NCBI GenBank assembly: GCA_963932465.1
Contig: OZ010799.1
Coordinates: forward strand, 163,552,761-163,616,760
DNA: 64,000 nucleotides
Direction: 5' to 3'
DNA from: Maratus speciosus
Lineage: Eukaryota; Arthropoda; Arachnida; Araneae; Salticidae
Numbering within the stretch: position 1 is the first letter of the stretch; every line of letters begins with the position of its first letter. Positions 33,801 through 45,210 of the stretch are shown here, one piece after another. Below the pieces are notes generated by a model. That model searched no databases. It saw nothing but the letters and a program-made list of their open reading frames with translations, and was not told the origin of the DNA. The position numbers and the translations under genes are program-made.

Positions 33801-34345
33801 TCACGGAGAAGCTTGAACAACATTTCCCCAGCAATGGAATGTGTAGCTCCGGTATCTGCGCAAGCTACCCCTGTAATACTATTTACCTTTATGTACAACA
33901 TAGGTGTTGCCTGTGTATTAATATAACAAGATTGGAGATGTAGGGAACTAAAATTTACTGATTTTACTTGCGTAGATGGGGAACAATTAGGACATTTTGC
34001 TTTTACAAAACCTTGTTTCCCACAGCCATAGCAGCTTATAACTGGATGCTTATTATCGTTTACAAAGCGTGAATTCGTATATTTTGAGGTAGAAGTATTT
34101 TTGAAGTTTCCAAAATGTTCGCTAGCTTCATTTTTGGTTACCTGATTTTTCCAGAATTCCTGACCATTTGAATTTTTTGACAAAACATGTTTGTGTGTTT
34201 CACGCGATTTTGAATTACTAGCTGATTTTTGAAAAGGGGGTCTAATATTTTCATATATGTCAAGCTTTTCGGCCAACAAGACAGGGTCATTTAGTTTGTC
34301 CCAACCATCTAAATAATGATTTTTATATTCTGGTGGGCACTTTTT
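30882..34345 (-). pseudogene. pol: gypsy Pol with Gag C-terminus, broken in integrase
   Basis: The long frame 31544-34279 (911 codons) holds, in order: the end of Gag with a zinc-knuckle variant CYGCGKQGFVKAKC (Phe at the usual His position); aspartic protease ACADTGATHS; reverse transcriptase with LDLNAGYHQV and YLDDLI; RNase H with RTDASNYALGAVLL and SDHQPLRWL; and an integrase HHCC zinc domain (HHDSPTAGHYG ... HCAECN) with the first catalytic Asp in SIDLFGPLP. A TGA where tryptophan is usual ends the frame near 31544. The downstream sequence keeps the second Asp in a CDNGPQF context. A deletion plus frameshift near 31355 then removes the segment expected to carry the catalytic Glu. The C-terminal part resumes at 31367-30882 (RDLKPRLAILVENDH). 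Enzymatically dead in integrase. Confidence 0.93.
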
Positions 34346-35106
34346 TTTTTAATCTGATCAGCGATTATTAGTTCTGAGAGCTTTTCAAATGAATTAACTT
34401 CTAATTCGGATAACCAACCTTCAAAATAATTTCTAATTTCAAAGTAAAAATCTTTCCAAGTAGAATTCTCTCTTTTTTGATGTCGGCTAAATAATACCCT
34501 AAACTTCTCCGCTGTTAATTTAAATCTTTTTAACAAAATGTCACGAATATGTGCATAGTTTTTGAACATTTCTTCAGGCCCTCTTGCTATAAGTTTAGCA
34601 ATGTCATTCGGAAGTACGGCGACTAATTGTGAGACCCCAAAATCTTTGGAGACATTTAACATTTTCATTTGACGCTCAAACATTGTCAAGAACAACGACA
34701 TATTATCTTTTTCCGGATTAAACGGTGGTAGGATGTTTTTAATATCTATACGCATCTGGTCCATTTGATTTTGTGGGACAGTTGTCGCGGTATGGTTTTG
34801 AGCTTGCAGCTTAATTTTCTCTAACTCATAAGCTCTTTCCTCTGCGATACGTTTGTCCTCAACCCTTTGTTCTTCTATGCTCTCTTGTTTTTTCCTATTT
34901 TATTCTTCTATGCTCTCTTGTTTTTTTCTATCTTCCACGATAGCAATCAATGCCTCTTTTACAAATTGTTCATCGTCTTTAAAAAGGGCGCACTTCATAA
35001 TTTTTTCACGCAAGACTACTATTTTATCATCTGCATCTACCTGAAGTTCTAATTCGGTAGCCAAATTATATAAATCGATTTTTTTCCCTTTAGAAAGAAA
35101 CGCCAT
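34309..35106 (-). pseudogene. gag: gypsy Gag, interrupted
   Basis: The frame starts at ATG 35106 (MAFLSKGKKIDLYNLATELE) and meets an in-frame TAA at 34902-34900. It then continues in the same frame from 34764 with the capsid-like part (LPPFNPEKDNMSLFLTMFER, then SWKDFYFE-type and YFEGWLSELE segments; the first W is preceded by T). At a run of ten A (plus strand T at 34341-34350) the frame must shift to continue into the CPPEYK... segment and zinc knuckle that are fused to Pol. The stop and the homopolymer shift are lesions or sequencing indels rather than a programmed gag-pol shift, because the shift falls inside Gag. Confidence 0.85.
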
Positions 35107-35342
35107 TTTTCCTAAAATCAGTTAAATTTATGCTTAAATTACAAAATTATATGCAATACTTGACCCATTAAATAATCAAATAACAAAATAACTACCTTCC
35201 CCTTACGGGTAAATATGCATAAACTTTCATAAACAATTGATGAAACATACAAAAATAATTTAATACCATACTAAAATCTATCTCTAATTAAACATGAGCT
35301 CATGTAAATATTAATGCAAAATATTATAATCAGTTAATATGC

Positions 35343-35386
<44 letters not shown>

Positions 35387-36524
35387 CTTACCGTATAAAA
35401 CTGTCAGAAATATTTAAATCATAAAATTTTAAGTATATGAAATACCATCGATAATTTGATGCGAAAAAAATTTTCATTCACAAATAAATATGAAAGCAAC
35501 AAAAATATCAAAATAAAGTACTTACTTACTTCTTTAAAATAAACAACATTCTAAATAATTATTGACGATTACTGAAATCACTTTTCTTTTCTAATATACT
35601 ACGCTGTGCACAGTTAGAACAAATAATCATAAAATTGATTTACTCAAATAATATTGCATTGAAAAAAAGAAAAGAAAAAAATATTACCAAAAGAAATTAT
35701 ATAAATCTCTTTTTCAGAAAATTAATCTTTCATAATACTCAAAAGAACAAAAACAAAAAAAAAAACCACATACATAAAACAGCATTTAAAAATAAATAAA
35801 CCACTAGCTGGCCAGCAATAAACAGAAAAAAAATTTTTTTTTTCAACTTTTTACCGGTAACAAAACAAATAAAATAAGATTTATCTTTCTTTAGCTAATA
35901 ACTTTTCGATGATTCATATGGCGGTTTGAGATTTCTTTGGTGTAGGAAATTGATTAAAATGATGCATGCATAAAATACACCGAATTCGTTCAGAGCAGTA
36001 ACGCTTGGGATCAAGGTCACTAAAATAATATCAGTCCGAAAACATTTTAAACTGCGTAAAGAATTTTCGACGATCACAAACAGCAATTATGTAACAAACT
36101 CAAAGATATTTTATGATTTTAAACAGCACACTTTCACCTTGAGAACTTTGAAGATTGAAGCATACCCCACAAATAATTATTCCATAAGGATGGCACTAAT
36201 TACTTGATTTATTATCAAAAAGAATGCAAACATTAGAACCGAAGTGGTTCTTTTTTCCATATACCATATTCTTGAAATGATGATTTCACACAATTACGAA
36301 TCTAGCTGATTCTTTTTACTCATTTGCCAGGGCGGCAATACACTATAGAAGGAAAACGCTTTTCTTGTTTTTCAAACTTTAGAATTTGGAGATTCTTTTT
36401 AATCACTTACTTTGTCAGGATGACAAATACACAATTATCCACTGTCGTTATTGTCCGGATGACAATATTTTGAACCTGGTATAGCGGTTCCTTTTTATTT
36501 CGTTTTTGAAGAAGGAGATTTTTT
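35107..36524 (-). other. 5' leader of the gypsy element, non-coding
   Basis: About 1.4 kb separates the PBS from the Gag start, which is long for such elements. It includes a 37-nt poly(T) on the plus strand (35346-35382) and AT-rich filler. The small minus-strand frame 35895-36086 has no recognisable content. An inserted and decayed piece is possible but I see no boundaries. Confidence 0.55.
35346..35382 (+). repeat. Poly(T) tract, 37 nt
   Basis: It lies in the element leader and would be poly(A) in the element's sense strand. Confidence 0.9.
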
Positions 36525-36538
36525 CACGTTGGGCGTCA
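36525..36538 (-). other. Primer binding site, tRNA-Lys(CUU) type
   Basis: The minus strand reads TGACGCCCAACGTG three bases inside the 5' LTR, 13 of 14 matching the sequence complementary to the 3' end of animal tRNA-Lys(CUU) as I remember it (TGGCGCCCAACGTG). The match ends after that, so the site is slightly degraded. Confidence 0.7.
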
Positions 36539-36541
36539 TTT

Positions 36542-36854
36542 TGTGTCGATGTGGGTTTGATAAACTCTTTCGACACTTAAACAAACACATTTTAATATCA
36601 ATTACACACAAAATATATACAAAGTCGCGAAAAGCGCAAAAATTAACTTTGGAACATACATATTTCCATACAAACATCTCTAGGGGAGAGACATTTCGTA
36701 TAGTCGACGAAACTCTTCTAAAACCCGCGCAATCATGATTACATACATTCACTTCACTTCATGTTTGGCAAAATATCTCAGGATATTTTGCCGACAGTGG
36801 CAACAGCGCTATCTATATGCTATAAAAATAAGGGAAGGCAGTCATTTTGTTACA
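36542..36854 (-). repeat. 5' LTR of the gypsy element
   Basis: It is 313 bp, the same length as the 3' LTR, with four substitutions. On the minus strand a TTATTTTTATAGC segment near the start of U3 could serve as a TATA-like element. The right flank is the ATAC duplication followed by TAAATAAACTATC. Confidence 0.95.
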
Positions 36855-37611
36855 ATACTAAATAAACTATCAAATGGACAAAAAATAAGGGTTGCTGTAA
36901 TTAATGTAATTCCCATGCTTGGCGCAGTTGTATCTGACATGGCCCGGATGTAAGTACCACAAAATTTTTAAAGTCGTACAAACATTGCTTTCATTTTTTA
37001 AATATTTTCGTTTTATAATGTTAATTTCTAAGTGGATCGCTTCCGTGTATGATATTTTAAATAAATTCAATATATATTTTTTTTCTTTTTTTCAAGGCGT
37101 TTGTATTTATTTATTTATTTTTTTTTTCAAACTCATATAGCCGGTTCAATCCTTTAACCAAAATATTTAACAGAAAGATTTAATTTGAATTTATTCCGTT
37201 GCTACAGTAACGGATGTATAAGATGAATGAATATGGATGAATTATCACTTATAATGTTAGGTATTTCGAGGTTTTGGCGCCAAAGACATCGCCAAATTAG
37301 AAATATATAAAATATCTCGCGAACTATTGGGCTTAAAAGAATTTAGTTAGTACCATTCGATTCAGCATACAAAAATACACCGAAATATGTTATCAGTTGA
37401 AAAATAGCTATAAAATCAGATTTTTAAGGAATTTTTTAAAAGTTCGTTCGATTTTTTACCCCCCCTTAGGGGTGGAATATTAAAATATCCTTTCTTAGCG
37501 GCACTCTATGTCATAAGAAGAATTTTTACCCCAAATTTCAAGACTTTAGGTTCAGTAGTTTGGGCTGCGTGTTGATTAATACAAAATTCAGACTTTCTTT
37601 TATATATATAG

Positions 37612-40600
37612 ACTAGCAGCCTAACGCCCGCTACGCTGGTCAGTTTTTCTAAAGAAACCTTGAATCAAACTAAATATATCTGTGAATTTGATCATGCGTT
37701 TTAAAGCAATATGGACATTTACCTGGAATGCCCAATCTAATTGGTGAAAACAATATGAACGTTATTACGCCGTTATATCTTTTGAGCCATACAAAATTTA
37801 GGCTGTTAAGGGCCAACTTCTTTCGTTGATCATTTAGTGTAGTATTCGGTGAAGAACGATAGAACAATATGTATTATACTTAAAAGTGTTCATGAAAAGT
37901 TATCAATGCAAATCTCATCACAATCTGTTAATTGGACATACTGAAAAGGCTAATAGTTCATAATTTGGTTCGCCTGCTTCTAAAACATTCAGCCTTTATT
38001 CTATAATCAAGCAATCTGGTGACCAAGCAACACCAAGTGAATGATATGTGCTTTATACTAAAACATTCACTGAAAAATTAACTAACCGGACAAGTTCCAT
38101 CGAAATCCACTTAGAAGGATCTTTTAAACTGGAAAATGTACCGAAACATTTCTTAAAAATAATCTAATTAGCAGTTTAAATCCCGTGAAAATTCATCCAG
38201 CGAAACCTTAAAAAAAAGCCAATCGTTCGAAATCGGGTTCATCTGATTTAGATCTTTACCCATAATTATTTAATTAAGCAACGTAGAACATTATATTTTA
38301 TACTAACATATTTTCTGTAAATTATCTAACTAACAATGTAAGCCCCATCAAAATCAATTCAGTAGAAGTAAATTTAAAAGCGGCCGGAATGAAATTTCTC
38401 TTTGCATTTTACATAGAGATAATTAAATATAGCTATCATAATCGCGTTAACCTGATTATATAGAACTCTCTGGGATGTAGTGGTAGGTATGCATCGCATC
38501 ATTTCTGGATTTTTAAAGAAACTCTGCACAACGTCCATAACTATAGCATTCTAGTATACATCCTTTGTCTGTAGCGTATTATCCTCCAATTTTCTTTACT
38601 ATACCACAGAGAACTTTTCTGCATAGCTTCGTAACTAACCAGTTTTGAAAGATATGATAAATGTTGAAAAAATCCCTGAAATATTATCTAACTAACTGGC
38701 CAACTGTCATTAAAATCCATTCAGTAAAACTTGAAATCTTTCCTAATCGAGTTCACCTAATTTTAGAACTCCCGTAACTATTACTAAGCAACTTGGAATG
38801 ATGGTTTTTAGATTAAACTATTTATAAACCAAATTTACTATCTAATAGTGTAAGTTCTGCAAAATTATGTTCAGTAGAATCTGAGTTATAATTAATCGGA
38901 ATAAAATAGCATTTACGCTTTACATATAGTAGTAGAATTCGGTTTCTGCAAGCGAAACTTAAATTAAACGAAATATATCGGTGTATTTGATCATGTGTTT
39001 CATTGCAATAAATACATTTATCCCTAATGATCATACGCATTGCTGAAAACAATATGAACGCCATTACGGTTTTATATCTTCTAATATTTCAGACAAAATT
39101 TGGACTGTTATGAAGCAAATCTTTTAGTTGATTATTTATAATTCAATATAAAAAAGAACGGAAGAACGATATGTAGCATATTAAAATCATCCCTGAAAAT
39201 TAAAAAATGCAAATCTCATCAAAATCAGTTCATCAAAATCCGCCTTCTAATAAGACTAATTTTTCATAACCGGGTTAACCAGATAATGCAACATTCAGCT
39301 ATAATTCTATAGCAAAGCAATGTAGAACAATATGTGTTTTATACTAAAATCTTTCCTGAAAAAATATCTAACAACAGTGCTAATTAACTCAGTAGAACCT
39401 TTTAAAAAGGCTAATATTTAAAAATAGGGTTTACTGATTAAAGTACTTTCGCACATAATTCTATAACTGAGCAACGTAGAATGATATGTGTTATATATGA
39501 AACACTTTCTTGAAAATTTATCTAACAATGCAAATCTTCTCAAAATCCATTGAAAAGTACTCAAGTTATAAGCGGTCGGACCGAAATTGCCCTTTTTATT
39601 TTATATTTGAAGTTGATAGTTAAATATATCTTTCATAATCAAGTTAACGTGATTGTAGAATTTTTAGAAATGTAGCATAGACTATAATACGCCGTAGACC
39701 TTCTGGTGTTTTTAGAAACTCTGCACTCCATAGCTATAACATATATATTCTCTAATATATACCATGCCTGTAGATTTTATCCTACTTTTTTTTCAACTGC
39801 ACCACTGAGAACTTTCCTCATAGTTCCATAACTAAAAATGTAGAATGACATTACAAATATTGCAACAATACCTAATATTACCTAACTGTGCAACTCCAAT
39901 CAAAATACGTTCAGTAGAACTTTAAATAAAAGGTAATCTTTCATATTTGTGTTCACCTAGTTTTGGAACTTTCTCTTGTAATCTAATTTTCTGCAAACTG
40001 ATTTGTTGCCAAGTTTGTGCTTCAGAAAAATAATAACCCAGAAGAAAACTTCGCTACAGAGAAGTACCAACCATCCATAAAAAATAATCTAACTAACAGT
40101 GTAAGTCCCATCAAAGTACATCCAGCAAAACTCATATTATAAACGGGTGGAAGGAAAAGCAAATTTGCATTTTATATAATTACAGTAGATGTATCTTTCA
40201 TAATTGCGTTCACCTTTCTGTATAGCTTTTCCAAAAGCTCTATAACTAAAACTAAGCAACGTAGAACACTGTGTGTATACATAAAAACCGTTCCAAATAC
40301 ATTACCTAACTAATAGTGGCATATCCTATCAAAATATTATAAAAAATGGGAATAAAATGCAAATTTCCGTTTTAATTATGTAGAAGATGATGATGATATG
40401 ATTTTCCGTAATAGAATTCATCATGAAGTTTTCCCTTCATACATAAACGATGCTTTCAACATTGTAATTAATACACCGATTGAAGAAGCATCCGATTACG
40501 GAAGATTAACCATTAATTCCATGAACAACTACCCAAAGAAAGGTGAATGTATGGCTTTTGTGATACTATTATGTTAGCCGGGCGCAAGTAATAAATAAAC

Positions 40601-41893
40601 AAAGATTGTTTCCATATCTTATTCTTATTTTATTATTTTCATTCAAAATAAGAACATTTCACTCATTTCATTTATAATACATGCTTTACACTAATGTCAT
40701 TGAAAAAGGTGAAAAGTAAAACAATAGGAAATAATGCCGTAACATAAAACAAAGAATTGTTTTCAATTTACATACGCGAAATGTAACTACTGCTATTGGC
40801 AATTTTTTAAATGCTATGGCGATATTTACATACGGATAGGGCTGACATAAAAGTACCCATTTTTTCTTCTTATCCAGGAGCAAGTGATAAATCGCGATGT
40901 ATTATTTCAATTCCAATTTCTTCCATTAAAAAAAGTAATACGCATTATTCGAACCATGAGATAGATCGCCAAAAATGGTTGACAATTGCCAATCTTGTTT
41001 ATCGTTTGCCAATTACGTTCAAAAAAGTAATTTTACATTCTTAAATACATAACCTTGTTAAAAATGGCAAATTGTTTTAAGTAAAAAATAAATAAAATAT
41101 ATAACATAAAACTGCATACTATAAACTGTAATAAATAAAAATTATAATAATAAAATTAATTTAAAACTATACTTAATAAACTATCAAATGGACAAAAAAT
41201 AAGGGTTGCTATAATTAATGTAATTGCCATGCTTGGCGCAGTTGTATCTGACATGGCCCAGATGTAAGTACCACAAAACTTTTTAAAATCGTATAAACAT
41301 TGCTTTCATTTTTTAAATATTTTCGTTTTATAATGTTAATTTCTAAGTGTATCGCTTCCCTGTATTTTAAATAAATTCAATATATATTTTTCTTTTTTTT
41401 CAAGGCGTTTGTATTTATTTATTTTTTTCAAACTCATATAGCCGGTTCAATTCTTTAACCAAAAGATTTAACAAAAAGATTTAATTTGAATTTCCTCCGT
41501 TGCTACAGTAACGAATATGAATGGATTATCACTTATAATGTTAGGTATTTCGAGGTTTTGGTGCCAAAGACATTGCCAAATTAGAAATATATGAAATATC
41601 TCGCGAACTATTGGGCTTAAAAGAATTTAGTTAGTACTATTCGATTCAGCATACAAAATTACACCAAAATATGTTATCAGTTGAAAAATAGCTATAAAAT
41701 CAGATTTTTAAGGAATTTTTTAAAAGTTCGCTCGATTTTTTACCCCCCTTAGGGGTGGAATTTTAGAAAATCCTTTCTTAGCGGCACTTAATGTCATAAG
41801 AAGAATTTTTACCCCAAATTTCAAGACATTAGGGTCAGTAGTTTGGGCTGCGCGTTGATTAATACAAAATTCAGACTTTCTTTTATATATATA
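37612..41893 (+). repeat. Tandem segmental unit, copy 2 (4.3 kb)
   Basis: It is collinear with copy 1, from ACTAGCAGCCTAACGCCCGC to TTTCTTTTATATATATAGA. It lacks the 27911 MITE and the LTR element. It contains one additional ~165-bp minisatellite unit (about 37885-38060) absent from copy 1. Many scattered substitutions and small indels show the duplication is not recent. Confidence 0.85.
40384..41044 (+). pseudogene. Two-exon open frame in tandem unit copy 2
   Basis: This is the counterpart of 29396-30051. Exon A spans 40384-40542, donor AAAG|GTGAAT; the intron is 335 bp; exon B begins at 40878 after TTCTTCTTATCCAG and stays open to TAA at 41042-41044. The frame is kept despite several amino-acid changes (for example EEVSDYGR to EEASDYGR) and a small in-frame-compensated change near NTYALFD/NTHYSN. 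The stop lies a few codons later than in copy 1. Confidence 0.45.
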
Positions 41894-42545
41894 GATTTGA
41901 ATGTATTTCACATTAAAATGAAACATTTGGGACAAACTTTTATTTATGGGCATCCCTGTCATTTGTCCTATCCTTACAAGTTTATCTTTATATTATGACA
42001 AAAGCTCTAACTAGAGATAAGATAATAGATCAATATCGAATTTTTAAACAGTATTATTGAAAATACGATTTAAATAAACGGTACTTAGAAATTAGGTTAA
42101 TTGACTACTTCGTGAAATTAAACATATAGATGTGCTGACTTTTATGATGTGAATTTCCTATCTCTATTGTATTATCAATTGCGAATTTAATTTATTTTAT
42201 AGTAAAGTGCCGGAAAAGTGTTTCTTTATACACTGTTAAACATGCTAATCCTTAAAATGAAGGAAACATTAAACTTTTTAATTTTTAACCCTTTATATCC
42301 TAAATTATGAATTAAAAAAAACTATCACCTCGAAACTTTTCCCTTGCATTACTTTGATACATTCGAAGATATATTTACTAAAAATAAAAGTTTTAATTTA
42401 ATTTATTAATTACGGCTAATTACTTCATGTGATACTTCAAAGTACACGTGGATCATAACGCTTGAACAAAAATAGAGACTTAGAAAAAAAACTATATCGA
42501 TTTTTTTCTTATTATTTTAATGTAACATATCATGTTTATATCTGT
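41894..42545. other. AT-rich interval, no gene seen
   Basis: Only chance frames. A TTAACCC at about 42285 resembles a TTAA-MITE terminus, but no right partner was found. Confidence 0.4.
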
Positions 42546-43216
42546 ATACAGTGTGTATACAGGCGCTTTATATTACTATTTTTTATCGTTATCTTTTTTA
42601 TCTCAATGAGATACAAAAGATAACGATAAAAAATAGCTGTTCGTTACTCCAAAGTCTAAAGCGCTCTCTATTGGCATTTTAAAAACTTTATCTTTAAAAT
42701 TTATTTTTAAGAAAATACTGACATAAAGAATAGTTTTAGTGAAAACCGCAAACGAATCGACCAATATCTCCGTGTTTTTTAATAATCATTTGAAATTTTG
42801 GACCCTAAACTTTAATGGCGCCTATCTCCTTCGGAAGACGTTTGGGACCCTTAGTTTCCTATTTAATATTTTTTTGTCTTGGTGTGTACTATCACCCCGT
42901 AAAGTTTTGCCCAAGAGTTTAGATACACCCTGTATATGTATATGATGTATATATGACTAGATGATGATGGCATAAAGAATAGTTTTAGTGAACACCGCAA
43001 ACGAATCGACCAATTTTTCCGTTTTTCAATAATCATTTGAAATTTTGGACCCTAAACTTTAATGGCGCCTATCTCCTTCGGAAGACGTTTGGGACCCTTA
43101 GTTTCCTATTTAATATTATTTGTCTTGGTGTGTACTATCACCCCTTAAAGTTTTGCCCAAGAGTTTAGATACACCCTGCATATGTCTATGATGTATATAT
43201 GACTAGATGATGATGT
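42546..43216. mobile_element. Mariner-like MITE with a duplicated 3' part
   Basis: The left end (TATACAGTGTGTATACAGG) and a right end near 42925-42939 (ATACACCCTGTATAT) are inverted. A hairpin occupies 42560-42666, with the perfect pair CTATTTTTTATCGTTATC and its complement. The right part is then repeated directly: 42719-42967 and 42968-43216, each about 248 bp and nearly identical, including GGCGCCTATCTCCTTCGG. The open frame 42739-42945 lies inside the first repeat. Confidence 0.65.
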
Positions 43217-43237
43217 TGTTGATGCATCACCAGTGAG

Positions 43238-43490
43238 CATTTCGCCACCGGAAGAATATTCTACAATTGTAACCAAGGTTGCCAGTTTGGCCTCCACTTT
43301 TACTATAAAAACTTGAGTACACGCTAGAAGAGCGAAAAGTATTTTTAGATTTATTTAAAGTCAGACTTTTCTTGATTATTTTAAGAAAAAAATTGTCTTT
43401 AAAAAGTTCCGGTCTGAAGTCGAAATTTCGGGATAAAAATGGAGGCCAAATTATCAAACCTGGTTGTAACACTGTCTTCGGATGGAAAGC
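43238..43490. mobile_element. Fold-back MITE of about 250 bp
   Basis: Left ACCGGAAGAATATTCTACAA... and right ...TGTCTTCGGATGG are inverted, continuing inward with GGTTGCCAGTTTGGCCTCCA against TGGAGGCCAAATTATCAAAC. The arms are about 55 bp and imperfect. The minus-strand open frame 43227-43511 covers it and is not a gene. Confidence 0.6.
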
Positions 43491-43499
43491 ATATCTGAA

Positions 43500-44640
43500 A
43501 AAAATTTCCAAACTTCTAGTTGTAGAAAAGTGAAAAGAATTTCTAAAAATGCCAAAAGATATTTTTAGATTTTTTTTTCTAATTTGTAACTTTGTTGCAT
43601 CGTGTTTTATAAAAATACAATATATTTGCTAAAGATAGAAATAACATATTTTTGACTTTATTATTCATCAGTGTCATACTTAAATCATGCAATATCATTT
43701 TGAAATGAGGGAAAATTCATACTTCTAGTAATTGCGTAAGCCATGTTTAAACAATATCACGTTAAGTTAAAAAAAATACTGCTGTTAAGTAGCATGCAAA
43801 AAATATTATAATGCTGTTTGAAATTCTTTTAGTGTTATACTGGTATTGCAAAAATTAAACTGCAAAATTAAAGTTTTAACAATACATAAAAGCCTGTAAA
43901 TGTCTTTGTGTTAATTTAAGTAATTCCATCATTTAATAATCCCTAAGATCCGAAGATCATTTCTAACGAACAAAAACAAACACTTTTGCTTGGAGATGTG
44001 TGTGCGAAAGAGTTCCTGATACGAAATATCAAAAGCGTGTGTCATAAGCAAATATATCAAAAGCTTAAGTAAATGGTACGGAAGATTAAAAAAGTTGGAA
44101 TTGCTGGCCAGTATTATTTTATATTCTGTCCTATATGTATGTATAGATTATTCGATTTAGGATGTAAGATGTTAAATGCTAACCTTCACAGAAACCTCCA
44201 TTACCTGGTAGATTTCATATTGTATTAACGGAACAAACTATCTAATAGGGTAACCAATACCACCGTAAGAAAATATTTTCAAGTAACTACATTTTGTAAT
44301 TCATAAAAAAATAGTCTTTTTAATTAAAACTACACCTACGTAAACCTTAATTTATGATTTACAAGATATTGTTGATTTATCAATTTATCTTTAAGATTTA
44401 TTTGCTAGGAAGAACGTAAAAATTCATATTTAGTCATATATACATAATCCGAATATTAAAAAAAAATTGTGCAATGCGATTAAACTAGAGATAAATCAAA
44501 ATGTTTTTCAAACTTTCTCAATCAAAGTTATAGGTTTAAATAGTTTATGTTTGGTTTTTTTTAATACAGTTTGGTATAAATGAAAAAAGTTAATAAACTA
44601 GATTCAATATGATGCTAGTCATATTTCTTCTGCCACACTA
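43500..44640. other. AT-rich interval, no gene seen
   Basis: No repeat, TIR or coding relic is convincing. Confidence 0.4.
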
Positions 44641-45210
44641 TTGGTGAAATACTTATCCGATAGATCAATAGTCTTCGAAAAGTAAAATAAAATGCATTAT
44701 TAGCGTCATAATAACATTGACATGCTGTCCGTGTACAAATATGAAAAACTTTATGGCTTTAGAAATCTGACAAGTTACCGATTTTTTCAATGAATGGAAT
44801 ACCCCGCGCGTAATAATTTTCTTGCGATAGCATCTGGCTATTTTATTTATTTAAAGAATAAACATCATTTGCTTGATGAAGATTTATTTGTTTTTCAAAA
44901 ATATTTTACATTGACATGGTCTGATATAGATGAAATGCAAATGACTTAGAATACGTTTTATATTTTTATGGTGGTCATATGTTTTATCACGAAATCTCGG
45001 GAGATATAGGTCTTACTCTACGTAATCAAAAACAATTTTTTATATGAGTATCAATAAAAAAATGTACGTGATCTCTATTTGAAAATAGAATATTTATAAT
45101 TTTAGAAATCTTACAAGCTATCCATTTTTTTCAAATCAGGATGACCTGTCTTGTGCAATATTTTTGTTGCATTATTATAGGGTAATTTTATTTATGGCTA
45201 GTTCCATAGG
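44640..45210 (+). repeat. Decayed copies of the NLTSYRFIKS-family repeat
   Basis: Two degenerate copies: about 44680-44890 (frame reads SVYKYEKLYGFRNLTSYRFF then stop) and about 45060-45200 (LTSYPFFSNQDD). They share the nucleotide blocks of the 10.9, 19 and 24 kb copies. Confidence 0.45.

Larger units (their letters stand above)
30178..36854 (-). mobile_element. Ty3/gypsy LTR retrotransposon, defective, 6,677 bp
   Basis: Two 313-bp LTRs (30178-30490 and 36542-36854) start TGTGTCG and end GTTACA on the plus strand, and differ at four positions by eye (about 1.3%). ATAC duplications lie at 30174-30177 and 36855-36858. Copy 2 of the tandem unit shows the empty site at about 41168-41176 with one ATAC. 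Transcription runs on the minus strand: 5' LTR at the right, PBS, a long leader, gag, pol, PPT, 3' LTR. Order PR-RT-RH-IN places it in Ty3/gypsy. Gag is broken by a stop and a frameshift, and integrase by a stop and a deletion, so it cannot move alone. No envelope frame is visible between pol and the 3' LTR. Confidence 0.95.
26640..37611 (+). repeat. Tandem segmental unit, copy 1 (4.3 kb plus LTR insertion)
   Basis: It begins with ACTAGCAGCGTAACGCCCGC, which forms a hairpin (CAGCGTA against TACGCTG). It then holds a run of diverged ~165-bp units sharing ATCAAAATCCATTCAGTAGA-like, GGGTTCACCTAATT-like and CTAACTAACA-like blocks. A two-exon open frame (29396-30051), a CCCCCTTAGGGGTGGAA block and a TTTCTTTTATATATATAG tail follow. 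Copy 2 follows directly at 37612. Taking out the 6,677-bp retrotransposon plus one 4-bp target copy leaves about 4.29 kb, equal to copy 2. The unit is probably itself a mobile element of the hairpin-plus-minisatellite kind. Confidence 0.8.

Noticed and set aside
32040..33943. Plus-strand frames of 73-94 aa opposite pol
   Set aside because: They are antisense shadows of the long pol frame.
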